From Nitrosomonadaceae bacterium (GTDB lineage: Bacteria; Pseudomonadota; Gammaproteobacteria; Burkholderiales; Nitrosomonadaceae), in NCBI GenBank assembly GCA_947471695.1, contig CANIWY010000017.1, positions 1-15,564 on the forward strand: DNA of 15,564 nucleotides. The letters run 5' to 3'. Positions within the stretch are counted from its first letter, which is position 1; each line of letters opens with the position of its first letter. The position numbers were made by a program, and so were the translations under genes. The notes below the pieces were generated by a model. It was not told where the DNA came from and ran no database searches. It worked only from the letters and a program-made list of their open reading frames with translations. Shown here one piece after another: positions 7,268-15,362 of the stretch.

Positions 7268-8440
7268 ATGGCTGGTGGTGGTCAAGAGAGCGATCTTGAA
7301 AAAACAGAACCCGCAACGCCCAAGAAGTTAGAAAAGGCGAGGGAGGAGGGCCAGGTTGCGCGCTCACCAGAGCTGACGACCTTTATCGTGCTTTTCATCT
7401 CAGCGAGTGGGGTATGGTTCATGGGTTCTGGATTGATGGGCCAGATGTCAGCAATCATGAAAAAAGGCCTTCAGATGGAACGAGAGCTTGCCTTTGATTC
7501 TCAGCTCATGATACCCAGATTGGGTCAGTTAGGTTCGGATGCTTTGCTGGCACTACTTCCATTATTTGGCATATTGGTCATTGCTGCGCTATTTGCACCG
7601 ATGGTGCTGAGTGGTTGGCTGTTCAGTGCCAAGGCCATTCAGCCAGACTTAAAGCGCATTAGCCCGATGAGCGGCCTGGGAAGGATGTTCTCTAAGAAGA
7701 GTGTGGTCGAGTTGATCAAGGCAGTTGCGAAGACCTTGGTGATTGGGGGAGTGGGCGCTCTGGTGATATGGAACTTCAGGGATGCAGTTCTCTCCCTAGC
7801 CAGTCAGTCGGTCGATCTCGGGGTTATTCATATGGGTAACTTGCTTGGACTGAGTTTCTTCATCATCGTCGGGTCGATGCTACTAATAGTGCTGATCGAT
7901 GTTCCCTTTCAGATTTGGGATCATGCTGAAAAGCTTAAGATGACTAAGGAAGAAGTACGAAAGGAGATGAAGGAGTCCGAGGGTGACCCACATGTCAAAG
8001 CACGGATCCGGAGTCTACAACGAGATGCGTCACGCAAACGCATGATGGAAGAGATTCCAAAGGCCGACGTAATCATCACCAACCCGACCCATTATGCTGT
8101 GGCATTGCGTTATCAAGACTCTGGTATGAGTGCACCGAAGGTTGTGGCGAAGGGGAGTCAACTGCTAGCGGCACGTATTCGTGAGTTAGGTCAGGAACAC
8201 CGGGTCCCTATCCTTGAATCGCCACGTCTGGCACGTGCGCTATACCACCACACTGAGATCGGAGATGAGATACCGGAGACCCTTTATACCGCAGTGGCAG
8301 AAGTTCTAGCCTATGTATTCCAGCTACGACGTTACCGTGAATACGGCGGCGCTGTACCTCAGCTATCGCAACAAGTTCTAGTTCCGGAGGAGATGGATCC
8401 CCTCGGTCAGAAGCAGTCAGGCAATAACGAGCAAGAATAA
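7268..8440 (+). CDS. flhB: Flagellar export gate substrate-specificity switch protein FlhB
   Basis: FlhB is an inner-membrane part of the flagellar type III export gate and switches export from rod/hook to filament subunits. The 390-residue product opens with the family's acidic start (ESDLEKTEPATPKKLEKAREEGQVARSPEL), then four membrane helices (about 33-55, 85-110, 140-165, 185-210). The cytoplasmic domain follows, with EKLKMTKEEVRKEMKESEGDPHVKARIR. The autocleavage site Asn272-Pro-Thr-His is intact in ADVIITNPTHYAVALRY, and the conserved C-terminal PRLARALY and GDEIPETLYTAVAEVLAYV are present. GAGGAG lies 5 bp before the ATG. flhA follows after 36 bp. It differs from virulence-type FliC-independent paralogues (YscU/SpaS class) by its flagellar N-terminus and context. 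Confidence 0.97.
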   Translation: MAGGGQESDLEKTEPATPKKLEKAREEGQVARSPELTTFIVLFISASGVWFMGSGLMGQMSAIMKKGLQMERELAFDSQLMIPRLGQLGSDALLALLPLFGILVIAALFAPMVLSGWLFSAKAIQPDLKRISPMSGLGRMFSKKSVVELIKAVAKTLVIGGVGALVIWNFRDAVLSLASQSVDLGVIHMGNLLGLSFFIIVGSMLLIVLIDVPFQIWDHAEKLKMTKEEVRKEMKESEGDPHVKARIRSLQRDASRKRMMEEIPKADVIITNPTHYAVALRYQDSGMSAPKVVAKGSQLLAARIRELGQEHRVPILESPRLARALYHHTEIGDEIPETLYTAVAEVLAYVFQLRRYREYGGAVPQLSQQVLVPEEMDPLGQKQSGNNEQE

Positions 8441-8476
8441 TAATGAATTTAGACCAAATCTCAAGTTGAGACATGA

Positions 8477-10573
8477 ATGGCGAACCCAATAAATAACACA
8501 CTCACTGCATCAGCAATGCTAAGCGGCGGTAGCGTACGCAACTTTGCCGGGCCTTTGCTGATCATCATGATCCTGGCGATGATGATTCTGCCATTGCCTC
8601 CGTTCATGCTGGATATTTTGTTTACTTTCAATATCGCGTTGGCGATTATCGTGTTATTGGTGAGTTTACGGACAACGAAGCCTCTCGATTTCTCGGTATT
8701 TCCGACAGTACTTCTGGTGACTACATTATTACGACTCTCTCTGAATGTGGCCTCCACTCGGGTGGTTCTTTTGGAAGGTCATACCGGACCCGATGCAGCC
8801 GGTAAGGTGATTGAGGCGTTCGGTCATTTCCTGGTGGGAGGTAATTACACCGTTGGGCTGGTGGTATTCGTGATTCTGGTGATCATAAATTTCATGGTCA
8901 TCACCAAGGGCGCTGGTCGTATCGCTGAGGTGAGTGCTCGTTTTGCGCTGGATGCAATGCCGGGTAAGCAGATGGCAATTGATGCCGATCTTAATGCCGG
9001 CCTAATCGGTGAGGACGAGGCACGTACTCGCAGACTGACCATCTCTCAAGAAGCTGATTTTTACGGTTCAATGGATGGTGCGAGTAAGTTTGTGAGGGGT
9101 GATGCAGTCGCTGGAATTATTATCTTGCTGATCAACGTGATCGGTGGGCTAATCATTGGGGTGATGCAACATAATATGGATTTGGGAGATGCTGCTAAGA
9201 ATTACACCATGCTTGCTATTGGTGATGGACTGGTTGCACAGATACCAGCCCTAGTGATCTCGACCGCAGCCGGTATGCTGGTCAGCCGTGTTACGACCGA
9301 TGAAGATATGGGTCAGCAGATGATAGGGCAGTTATTTAATCGGCCACAGGCACTGATACTGACAGCCACTATTCTCGGTGTGATGGGCCTGATACCGGGT
9401 ATGCCACACATTGCATTTTTATTGCTGGCTGGATTATTGGGTGCACTGGCGTATTACGTGACACGGCAGTCTTCCTCGGCAGAAGTAAAAGCACCCACTA
9501 GCGAGGAGGTCGCGGCTCCGGCGTCTCAGGATGCCAGTTGGGAGGATGTGGTGCCAGTCGATACATTGGGCCTAGAGGTAGGATATCGTTTGATCCCGCT
9601 GGTGGATAAGGCGCAGGATGGAGACTTATTAAAGCGTATCAAGGGGATCCGTAAGAAGTTTGCGCAGGAGGTCGGATTTCTACCGCCGTCTGTACATATT
9701 CGTGACAATCTTGAACTTAAGCCCAATGCTTATCGCATCACATTAAAGGGTGCAGAGGTTGGAAATGGAGAGGCTTACAATGGAATGTTCTTAGCCATTA
9801 ATCCAGGACGAGTCAGCGCGCCACTCTCTGGCATTACAACTCAGGATCCCACCTTCGGTCTGCCAGCGGTGTGGGTAGAGGCGGCTTTGTATGAGCAAGC
9901 GCAGACGCTCGGTTACACGGTAGTGGATGCCAGCACCGTGGTCACCACGCATATCAATCAATTGATACATGGCCATTCTTCCGAGCTATTGGGAAGAAAG
10001 GAGTTGCAAGAGCTGCTGGACCGTCTGGGCCGTGATTCGCCGAAACTGGTTGAAGACTTAATACCAAAATTACTACCGCTATCCACGTTGCAGAAGGTGT
10101 TGCACAATCTGTTGGAGGAGGAGGTCCATATCCGCGATATGAGGACCATCATAGAGGTGCTCTCAGAACATGGTTCACGTACACAAGATCCTGACGAACT
10201 GACTGCCGCTGTCCGTGTGGCACTAGGACGTGCAATCGTTCAGCAACATTATCCGGTCGGCGCAGACCTTCAAGTCATTTCACTAAATCATGAGCTAGAG
10301 AGAATATTAATGCAGGCAGTTCAGACGGGTACTGGTAGCAGTGCAGGTTTCGAACCGGGATTGGCAGATACATTACTCAAAGAGGCGAACGCGTCGGCAC
10401 AATATCAGGAGCAGCTCGGACTGCCGGCAGTACTGTTGGTGCCGGCTCAGATTAGATTGCTATTATCTCGATTCTTGAGGCGTGCTGTTCCGCAACTGAA
10501 GGTGATCTCGCATGCCGAGGTACCAGATACTAGAAATATAAAAGTCACATCCATTCTCGGGAGTAATAAATGA
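8477..10573 (+). CDS. flhA: Flagellar export gate protein FlhA
   Basis: FlhA is the largest export-gate protein; it forms a nonamer that couples proton flow to export and docks chaperone-substrate complexes. The 698-residue length is typical. The N-terminal half has about eight membrane helices. The FHIPEP-family signature lies near residues 120-180 (NYTVGLVVFVILVIINFMVITKGAGRIAEVSARFALDAMPGKQMAIDADLNAG), followed by GEDEARTRR and YGSMDGASKFVRGDAVAG. A linker (about 335-355) leads to the cytoplasmic domain with VDTLGLEVGYRLIPL, AQEVGFLPPSVHIRDN and LLVPAQIRLLLSRFL. The ATG at 8477 has only a weak GAG 6 bp upstream; an out-of-frame ATG sits 4 bp earlier. The stop overlaps the flhF start as ATGA at 10570-10573, so translation is probably coupled. 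Confidence 0.97.
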   Translation: MANPINNTLTASAMLSGGSVRNFAGPLLIIMILAMMILPLPPFMLDILFTFNIALAIIVLLVSLRTTKPLDFSVFPTVLLVTTLLRLSLNVASTRVVLLEGHTGPDAAGKVIEAFGHFLVGGNYTVGLVVFVILVIINFMVITKGAGRIAEVSARFALDAMPGKQMAIDADLNAGLIGEDEARTRRLTISQEADFYGSMDGASKFVRGDAVAGIIILLINVIGGLIIGVMQHNMDLGDAAKNYTMLAIGDGLVAQIPALVISTAAGMLVSRVTTDEDMGQQMIGQLFNRPQALILTATILGVMGLIPGMPHIAFLLLAGLLGALAYYVTRQSSSAEVKAPTSEEVAAPASQDASWEDVVPVDTLGLEVGYRLIPLVDKAQDGDLLKRIKGIRKKFAQEVGFLPPSVHIRDNLELKPNAYRITLKGAEVGNGEAYNGMFLAINPGRVSAPLSGITTQDPTFGLPAVWVEAALYEQAQTLGYTVVDASTVVTTHINQLIHGHSSELLGRKELQELLDRLGRDSPKLVEDLIPKLLPLSTLQKVLHNLLEEEVHIRDMRTIIEVLSEHGSRTQDPDELTAAVRVALGRAIVQQHYPVGADLQVISLNHELERILMQAVQTGTGSSAGFEPGLADTLLKEANASAQYQEQLGLPAVLLVPAQIRLLLSRFLRRAVPQLKVISHAEVPDTRNIKVTSILGSNK

Positions 10574-11811
10574 AAGTGAAAAAGTTTTCCGCTGACACCG
10601 CACGCGAGGCAATGCGCCAAGTGAGAGAGTCACTCGGCCCCGAGGCAGTTATTTTATCAAATAGGCAGGTGGCCGGGGGTGTTGAGATCATGGCCTTGGC
10701 CAGTGCAGATATATCGTGCCTGATGTCCACACCAGGTCAGGAATCAGAGCCAAGTAATTCTGAGTTATCTGACTCTGTATCTCGAGTAGATGGAGCAGGG
10801 CAGGTTTCCCAGGCTTCCGTGACGGAGCCAATGGCTCAGAGCATTATTAGTGAAATTCAGAATATGAGGGGGATGCTGGAGGGTCAGTTATCATCCCTTG
10901 CTTGGGGTGATCTGCATCGGAGGGAGCCTGCCAAGGCGGAAGTATTACGTTCCATGCTAGGTGCGGGATTTAGCCCAGCACTGTCTAGACAGATGTTGGA
11001 AAAAATGCCCATTGGATACGACCAGAATCAAGGTCTGGATTGGGCTAAAAATATTCTGACGCATAACCTACGGATGGCCGCGGGGGACGACATCGTCGAT
11101 AAGGGCGGAATATATGCTCTGGTTGGTCCGACTGGAGTGGGGAAGACGACCACCACCGCTAAATTGGCAGCACGTTGTGTGGTCCGTCATGGGGCTGATA
11201 AGGTTGTCCTTCTGACGAATGATAGTTACCGGATCGGAGGTCATGAGCAGTTACGTATTTACGGAAAACTGTTGAGCGTTCCGGTTCGCACCATCAAGGA
11301 TAGCGAAGACTTGCAATTGACTCTGTCAGAACTCAGTGAAAAGCATCTGGTTCTGATTGATACTGTAGGGATGGGTCAGAGAGATCAGATGGTGGCCGAG
11401 CAGGTGGCGATGCTGTGTGAGTGTGGTTTCGATGTGAAGCGGTTATTGTTATTGAATGCCACCAGCAATGGGGGAACGCTGGATGATGTGGTGAAGGCCT
11501 ATCTGGGCAGTGGTCTGAGTGGATGTATCATTACCAAGGTGGATGAGGCTGCGAGCTTGGGTATGGTGCTGGACACGATTATTCGTCGTAGGTTAGCGCT
11601 ATATTTCGTGACGAATGGTCAGAAGGTACCAGAGGATTTACATCAGACGAATTCTCAGTATCTGTTGCAACGTGCATTTAAAAAGACACAAGAGAATTCA
11701 CCCTTTGCACTACAGGATGCAGAGTTCGCGCTGGTGATGGCGGGTAATGGAGAGATAGGATCTTCTACCCCATCGACGAAAGTAGGCTCACATCTCAGCG
11801 GTCAATCATGA
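10570..11811 (+). CDS. flhF: SRP-type GTPase FlhF, flagellar placement
   Basis: FlhF is the third SRP GTPase and recruits early flagellar parts to the cell pole. The 413-residue product has the N-terminal B domain (MKVKKFSADTAREAMRQVRESLGPEAVILSNRQV), a variable Ser/Glu-rich linker (about 45-90), an N domain and a C-terminal G domain. Nucleotide motifs are intact: GPTGVGKTTTT (186-196), TNDSYRIGGHEQLRIYGK, IDTVGMGQRDQM (263-274) and TKVDEA. It overlaps flhA upstream and flhG downstream by 4 bp each, and FlhG is the known activator of its GTPase. Presence of FlhF suggests a polar or few-flagella pattern, although FlhDC is also present. Nothing is missing in the domain order. Confidence 0.96.
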   Translation: MKVKKFSADTAREAMRQVRESLGPEAVILSNRQVAGGVEIMALASADISCLMSTPGQESEPSNSELSDSVSRVDGAGQVSQASVTEPMAQSIISEIQNMRGMLEGQLSSLAWGDLHRREPAKAEVLRSMLGAGFSPALSRQMLEKMPIGYDQNQGLDWAKNILTHNLRMAAGDDIVDKGGIYALVGPTGVGKTTTTAKLAARCVVRHGADKVVLLTNDSYRIGGHEQLRIYGKLLSVPVRTIKDSEDLQLTLSELSEKHLVLIDTVGMGQRDQMVAEQVAMLCECGFDVKRLLLLNATSNGGTLDDVVKAYLGSGLSGCIITKVDEAASLGMVLDTIIRRRLALYFVTNGQKVPEDLHQTNSQYLLQRAFKKTQENSPFALQDAEFALVMAGNGEIGSSTPSTKVGSHLSGQS

Positions 11812-12692
11812 TCAGGATCGTGGGGGATCAGGCCGAAGGGTTGAGGGGCATGCAGTCCAAGGAGAAGGTCCGCATCATTACGGTCGCTAGTGGCGGCAGC
11901 GGTGTAGGCAAGACAAGTGTAGTGGTCAATATGGCAGTGGCATTGGCTAAGAATGGCAAGGATGTACTCATCCTGGATGAGAACCCCTGTCACAATAATG
12001 TTTGTGCAAATCTTGGGATTAAGGCGAGGTATGATCTATTGCACGTGATTAACCAGGATAAAACGCTCGACCAGGTCATTCTAAAAGGACCGGAGGGAAT
12101 TTCGATCTTACCCGCTTTGAGGGGGGTGAATTCCTTATCTAAATTGCAGCCTTCTGATCAGGCCAGACTCATCGATAGTTTTGATAATTTACAGCGATCG
12201 GTCGATGTGGTGCTGGTGGATGCTGCGGTTGGCAGTACCGGTCATGTACTATCAATGAGCCTGGCCGCTCAGGAGGTCTTAATGGTTCTGTCTCCCTCCA
12301 AGTCCGCTATTACCGGGGCCTACTCATTGATTAAGTTGATGAGTCAGGAGTATGCGAAAAGAAATTTCCGCATCCTGATCAATAAAGCGGAGTCGGAGGA
12401 AGAGGCCAAGTCGATCTTCGATAATGTTCACAAGGCGGCTCAACGGTATCTGTCATTATCACCTGACTTCATGGGATTTATTCCGCTCGATAGTAAGCTT
12501 CAGCGATCCGCTCAGTTGAGTCGGGCGGTGGTGGAGGCTTTCCCCAGTTCAGCATCCGCGGTCAGTTATCGAAAGTTGGCAGCGGGTCTGCAGGAGTGGT
12601 CCCGTATCGATAATTATGATGGCGGTGTAGAAAATTTCATGCAAAGACTGATCCGAAGTAGTCATCTGGGTGTGCCTAGCACCGCATTCTAA
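11808..12692 (+). CDS. flhG: MinD-like ATPase FlhG (FleN/YlxH), flagellar number regulator
   Basis: FlhG limits flagellar number and stimulates the FlhF GTPase. The 294-residue product has the N-terminal FlhF-activating helix DQAEGLRGM (7-15). The fold is MinD-like: RIITVASGGSGVGKTSVVVNMAVALAKNGKDVLILDENP, then VDVVLVDAAVG (132-142). Two expected residues differ. The signature lysine of the deviant Walker A motif (GKGGVGKT) is Gly30 here (GGSGVGKT), while the second lysine, Lys35, is kept. The DxD after the second strand is Asp57-Glu-Asn59, so the aspartate equivalent to E. coli MinD Asp40 is Asn. ATP-driven dimerisation or hydrolysis may therefore be altered. It overlaps flhF by 4 bp and is followed after 27 bp by fliA. 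It could be confused with MinD, but the DQAxxLR helix and neighbours fix it as FlhG. Confidence 0.93.
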   Translation: MIRIVGDQAEGLRGMQSKEKVRIITVASGGSGVGKTSVVVNMAVALAKNGKDVLILDENPCHNNVCANLGIKARYDLLHVINQDKTLDQVILKGPEGISILPALRGVNSLSKLQPSDQARLIDSFDNLQRSVDVVLVDAAVGSTGHVLSMSLAAQEVLMVLSPSKSAITGAYSLIKLMSQEYAKRNFRILINKAESEEEAKSIFDNVHKAAQRYLSLSPDFMGFIPLDSKLQRSAQLSRAVVEAFPSSASAVSYRKLAAGLQEWSRIDNYDGGVENFMQRLIRSSHLGVPSTAF

Positions 12693-12719
12693 CGAGCCAT
12701 GTATACCTCAGAGGGGATC

Positions 12720-13409
12720 ATGAACCGTGAGGAGTACCTCACCGAGTTTGCGCCACTGGTGAAGCGTACTGCTCATCATATGATGGCGAAGCTGCCTGCG
12801 AGCGTACAGGTTGATGATCTCATTCAGGCCGGGATGATTGGACTGATGGATGCAATCGGTCGTTATCAGGGTTCCCTCGGGGCCAAGTTCGAGACCTATG
12901 CGGTACAACGCATCCGCGGCGCAATTCTGGATGAGTTGCGCCAGGCTGATTGGCTGCCGCGTAGTCTACGCAAGAATATGAGAAGTATTGAATCAGCGGT
13001 CAGTACCCTTGAGCAGAGATTTGGTCGTGCTCCGAACGAGCAGGAATTGGCTAGTGAGATGAATATGTCCTTGCCAGACTATCAGGAAATGCTGCAGGAT
13101 TCGCGCGGGTGTCAGTTAATCTATTACGAGGATTTCGCAGGTCAGGATGACAATAGTATTCTAGATTATCACTGCCAAGATAATACGAATAACCCGCTTG
13201 AATTATTACTGGATGAGAATTTTAGGACAGCACTCATCAAGTCCATTGAAGGCCTACCAGAACGAGAGAAGGCTGTGATGGGGATGCACTATGAGCAGGA
13301 TCTCAACCTACGTGAGATCGGTGAGGTGTTGGGGGTGAGCGAGTCTAGGGTATGTCAGCTTCATTCTCAAGCCATCGCAAGGCTAAGAAGTAAGGTCGCG
13401 ACCCGGTAG
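12720..13409 (+). CDS. fliA: RNA polymerase sigma factor FliA (sigma-28)
   Basis: FliA directs RNA polymerase to late flagellar promoters and is inhibited by FlgM. The 229-residue product has sigma region 2 (LIQAGMIGLMDAIGRYQ, FETYAVQRIRGAILDELRQADWLPRSLR), region 3 (VSTLEQRFGRAPNEQELASEMNMSLPDYQEML) and region 4 (LPEREKAVMGMHYEQDLNLREIGEVLGVSESRVCQLHSQAIARLR). I chose the ATG at 12720 because GAGGGG lies 5 bp upstream. An in-frame ATG at 12699 would add seven residues but has no clear ribosome site. It ends the flhB operon and converges on flgN, with 65 bp between the two stop codons and no obvious terminator. A matching sigma-28 promoter for its antagonist flgM is in this window. Confidence 0.96.
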   Translation: MNREEYLTEFAPLVKRTAHHMMAKLPASVQVDDLIQAGMIGLMDAIGRYQGSLGAKFETYAVQRIRGAILDELRQADWLPRSLRKNMRSIESAVSTLEQRFGRAPNEQELASEMNMSLPDYQEMLQDSRGCQLIYYEDFAGQDDNSILDYHCQDNTNNPLELLLDENFRTALIKSIEGLPEREKAVMGMHYEQDLNLREIGEVLGVSESRVCQLHSQAIARLRSKVATR

Positions 13410-13474
13410 TTGAGGGAGGGGTCTCGATCGTTGTCTGCCGATAGAGTCATTACCGGTCATACTGGGTCGGAGAT

Positions 13475-13960
13475 TTAGACCTGACCGAACTGGCGGCCGC
13501 CTTTTACGTTAAAAGTCCTGCCGGTTGGGCCGTACAGAGGGGGTGATTCGCCGGTTGCATTCTGTAATACGTTCAGTGCTTGTTGGTTATAGCGAAGGCG
13601 TGTGTTGATCAGATCGCCATTGGTCTGGTTGAGTTGTTGGGCAGACTCTGCCAGCTTTAATAACGCGTTCCATTTCGCGGTTGTCGACTTAACATCCTGG
13701 CAACTTGCAAGCAGGATCTCCATCCCCTTTCGATCAGAATTTAATCCCCGTGAATGCAGCCTCTGGTCTCGTTTCTTGGACATCTGTGTGAGTTGTATCA
13801 CCAACTCCGCCTTGTCCTGCGGAAGGGTTTCTAAGACCTCTAGGTTAGCCCCGATCAGAGCCTTCTGCTCTTTATGCAAGATATCGATAAAGGCCTTAGT
13901 GATAGCCAATTCGGTCAGGAGCTCCTCATCGAGGCCACTATTGTCTAACTGGCGAATCAC
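13475..13960 (-). CDS. flgN: Flagellar hook-filament junction export chaperone FlgN
   Basis: FlgN is the cytoplasmic type III chaperone for the hook-associated proteins FlgK and FlgL. The 161-residue, mostly helical product fits the family: LHKEQKALIGANLEVLETLPQDKAELVIQLTQMSKKRDQRL in the first half and an amphipathic C-terminal helix with NGDLINTRLRYNQQALNVLQNATG, then the common LYGPTGRT tail. It starts with GTG at 13958-13960, overlapping the flgM stop as GTGA, so it is translationally coupled to flgM. Sequence conservation of FlgN is low in general, so the call rests on position and the C-terminal motif together. Confidence 0.88.
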   Translation of the reverse strand: MIRQLDNSGLDEELLTELAITKAFIDILHKEQKALIGANLEVLETLPQDKAELVIQLTQMSKKRDQRLHSRGLNSDRKGMEILLASCQDVKSTTAKWNALLKLAESAQQLNQTNGDLINTRLRYNQQALNVLQNATGESPPLYGPTGRTFNVKGGRQFGQV

Positions 13961-14271
13961 TGTTTCTTCTCTTTGCTGGACTGAATCAGGTCTTTCACCG
14001 TGACCATCAGTTGATCTGCTACAGCGCTAGCATTCACGGTGAAGCTTCCATTGCTGATGGCCTGTTTAATCTCTGCTACTCGTCTAGAATCGACCGCACT
14101 ACTATTCGAAAACTTGGTCTCAAGGGCCTGGAGTTGCGAGGATAGAGAGCTGAGGTGAACGTTCTCAGAGGTTTTTTCAGGATTTGAGCCGGACGGGGCA
14201 GGCCTGTCGGGGCGTTTTGTGTTGTCACTGGTAGGGATGGCAGCGTTGGGGGTAGCGTTATTGATTTTCAT
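13957..14271 (-). CDS. flgM: Anti-sigma-28 factor FlgM
   Basis: FlgM binds FliA and holds late genes off until it is exported through the finished hook-basal body. The 104-residue product begins with the usual MKIN, has a disordered Pro/Ser/Asn-rich first half, and ends with the sigma-binding helices (VHLSSLSSQLQALE, DSRRVAEIKQAISNGSFTVNASAVADQLMVTVKDLI). AAGGAA lies 5 bp before the ATG. A sigma-28 promoter with an UP element lies just upstream (14306-14356), so FliA should drive its own inhibitor. flgA lies 142 bp upstream on the same strand, so read-through from flgA is also possible. Confidence 0.94.
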   Translation of the reverse strand: MKINNATPNAAIPTSDNTKRPDRPAPSGSNPEKTSENVHLSSLSSQLQALETKFSNSSAVDSRRVAEIKQAISNGSFTVNASAVADQLMVTVKDLIQSSKEKKQ

Positions 14272-14305
14272 AGAAATTCCTTAAATTTAGGATGTCTCGG
14301 TATTG

Positions 14306-14332
14306 ATAACGGCAGATGATATGAGAACTTTA
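14306..14332 (-). promoter_or_regulatory. FliA (sigma-28) promoter of flgM
   Basis: Read on the minus strand: TAAA (14332-14329), exactly 15 bp, then GCCGTTAT (14313-14306). The sigma-28 consensus is TAAA-N15-GCCGATAA, so the -35 and the spacing are exact and the -10 matches six of eight. Transcription should start near 14297, giving a leader of about 26 nt that contains AAGGAA before the flgM ATG. This is the standard autoregulatory class 3 promoter of flgM known in enterics. It is the only sigma-28 promoter I find with both elements at proper spacing in this window. Confidence 0.85.
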
Positions 14333-14334
14333 GG

Positions 14335-14356
14335 GAATTTTGAAAAATATTTTTTT
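14335..14356 (-). promoter_or_regulatory. UP element upstream of the flgM promoter
   Basis: On the minus strand this stretch reads AAAAATATTTT, TC, AAAA, ending 2 bp before the TAAA box. It fits the full UP-element consensus (AAAWWTWTTTT, 2 bp, AAAA; from memory of the E. coli selection work) without mismatch. It sits at -59 to -38 relative to the predicted start, the exact place where alpha-subunit C-terminal domains bind. It implies a strong promoter. The match is seen; use by the polymerase is inferred. Confidence 0.6.
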
Positions 14357-14413
14357 ACATCCAAGATCAGCTGTCTATTAAGACCAAATCTATTTTCAGT
14401 GCTATTGCTATCA

Positions 14414-15124
14414 TTAGGGGCGTACCTCAACCACTCCCCCGGGACGAGCAATGCCGCTGATGGTTCTGCCGGATGTAATCCGTACCTGGACCATCTGACC
14501 ATCAGATGCCGCGGATAGGGCCTTACCCTCAGCAGTCGCACTGAATCCACGTCCCTGAGTCTGTAGCATGACGGTTTGACCTTGCTGAATAATGATCGGT
14601 GAACGTAGTTGATCCTGACGCAATGGCTGACCGGCAGCAATATTGCTGACCACGGTCTTTCCCACTGCCTGATCAATCGCCGTCAGGCTCCCACCTGATA
14701 ACTGTGTCAGATCAGCCTCTTGCAAAGCGATATCCGTTACTGCTACCTGCTGTCCATGTGAAAGTGGCCTTGTGGCATATACAACACTCGCAACCACCTT
14801 GATGGTGGCAGGGACATACATAGACCAGCCATTCTGTTCATTACAGCGTACCCCGACCATGGCTTGACCCCAAAGACGCGCTCCTGTCGGGAGAAATGGT
14901 TCTAGCGTTGCATGACAGGCTGGGAGTTTGAGATGAGGATCTACAGCGCCGAGATGAAAGCTAACCCGTCCTGGAAGGTTTGCAGTTTCACTCCTCACGA
15001 AGTTTTCCACCACCGTCAGAATGGGAGGGATCTTCTGCCGCTCCAATGAGTATGCTGGCCCAGCAACACCTGCAATGATCAATACGCCGCAAGATAGGAT
15101 CAGTCTTCGTAGGGTGGAGGTCAC
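14414..15124 (-). CDS. flgA: Flagellar P-ring assembly chaperone FlgA
   Basis: FlgA is a periplasmic chaperone for the P-ring protein FlgI. The 236-residue product starts with GTG at 15122-15124 and has a Sec signal peptide (MTSTLRRLILSCGVLIIAGVAGPAYS, cleavage probably after AYS). Cys70 and Cys94 (LPACHATLEPFL, GVRCNEQNGW) match the disulfide pair of the family. A SAF domain (about 112-175: YATRPLSHGQQVAVTDIALQEADL) is followed by the C-terminal beta-domain ending GQMVQVRITSGRTISGIARPGGVVEVRP, where INxSGR-like and G.V.V motifs are typical. A weak ATAGG lies 8 bp before the GTG. It is divergent from flgB and upstream of flgM on the same strand. Confidence 0.95.
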   Translation of the reverse strand: MTSTLRRLILSCGVLIIAGVAGPAYSLERQKIPPILTVVENFVRSETANLPGRVSFHLGAVDPHLKLPACHATLEPFLPTGARLWGQAMVGVRCNEQNGWSMYVPATIKVVASVVYATRPLSHGQQVAVTDIALQEADLTQLSGGSLTAIDQAVGKTVVSNIAAGQPLRQDQLRSPIIIQQGQTVMLQTQGRGFSATAEGKALSAASDGQMVQVRITSGRTISGIARPGGVVEVRP

Positions 15125-15230
15125 GTGATCGGCCTATCCGGTTAGAGCAGTCATTTTAGCAGGAGACTGGGGGAGGGAGGGGTCTTAATTATGCTCGGAC
15201 GGAAATCCTTTTCGTCCCTTAAATCCAGCT

Positions 15231-15248
15231 CTTGCCGTGTACGGCAAG
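15231..15248. repeat. Perfect inverted repeat between flgA and flgB
   Basis: CTTGCCG (15231-15237) and CGGCAAG (15242-15248) are exact reverse complements around TGTA. TTGCCG occurs again just downstream at 15251-15256. Its central place between two divergent flagellar genes suggests a regulator site, perhaps FlhDC, but the sequence does not match the enterobacterial FlhDC box. No T tract follows. Confidence 0.4.
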
Positions 15249-15362
15249 AATTGCCGCACCCCCTTGCAGAGGCTGACTAGGGTACAGATTCAAGTCAGGA
15301 GATGGCATGCATTTAGGGTCTTGTTCATCAACCAACTTATTTTGAGTGATATTTAGCTTAGC

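Noticed and set aside
13437..13444. GCCGATAG after fliA, like a sigma-28 -10 element
   Set aside because: No TAAA at the right distance, and it faces the 3' end of the convergent flgN gene.
13492..13501. GGCGGCCGCC palindrome followed by TTTT near the fliA-flgN junction, considered as a terminator
   Set aside because: It lies inside the flgN coding region, the stem without a loop is too short, and the T run is only four bases.
13602..14003. Plus-strand open frame of 133 codons
   Set aside because: It is the antisense shadow of flgN and flgM, both of which have clear family features and coupled starts.
15125..15180. GCCGATCA just before the flgA start, considered as a sigma-28 promoter
   Set aside because: The nearest TAAA is 21 bp away rather than 15, and the element is too close to the start codon.
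13412..15185. A 13-bp direct repeat (GAGGGAGGGGTCT) at 13412-13424 and 15173-15185 flanking the flgN-flgM-flgA block
   Set aside because: One such match is expected by chance in a window this size, the word is low in complexity, and no other sign of insertion or inversion is seen.
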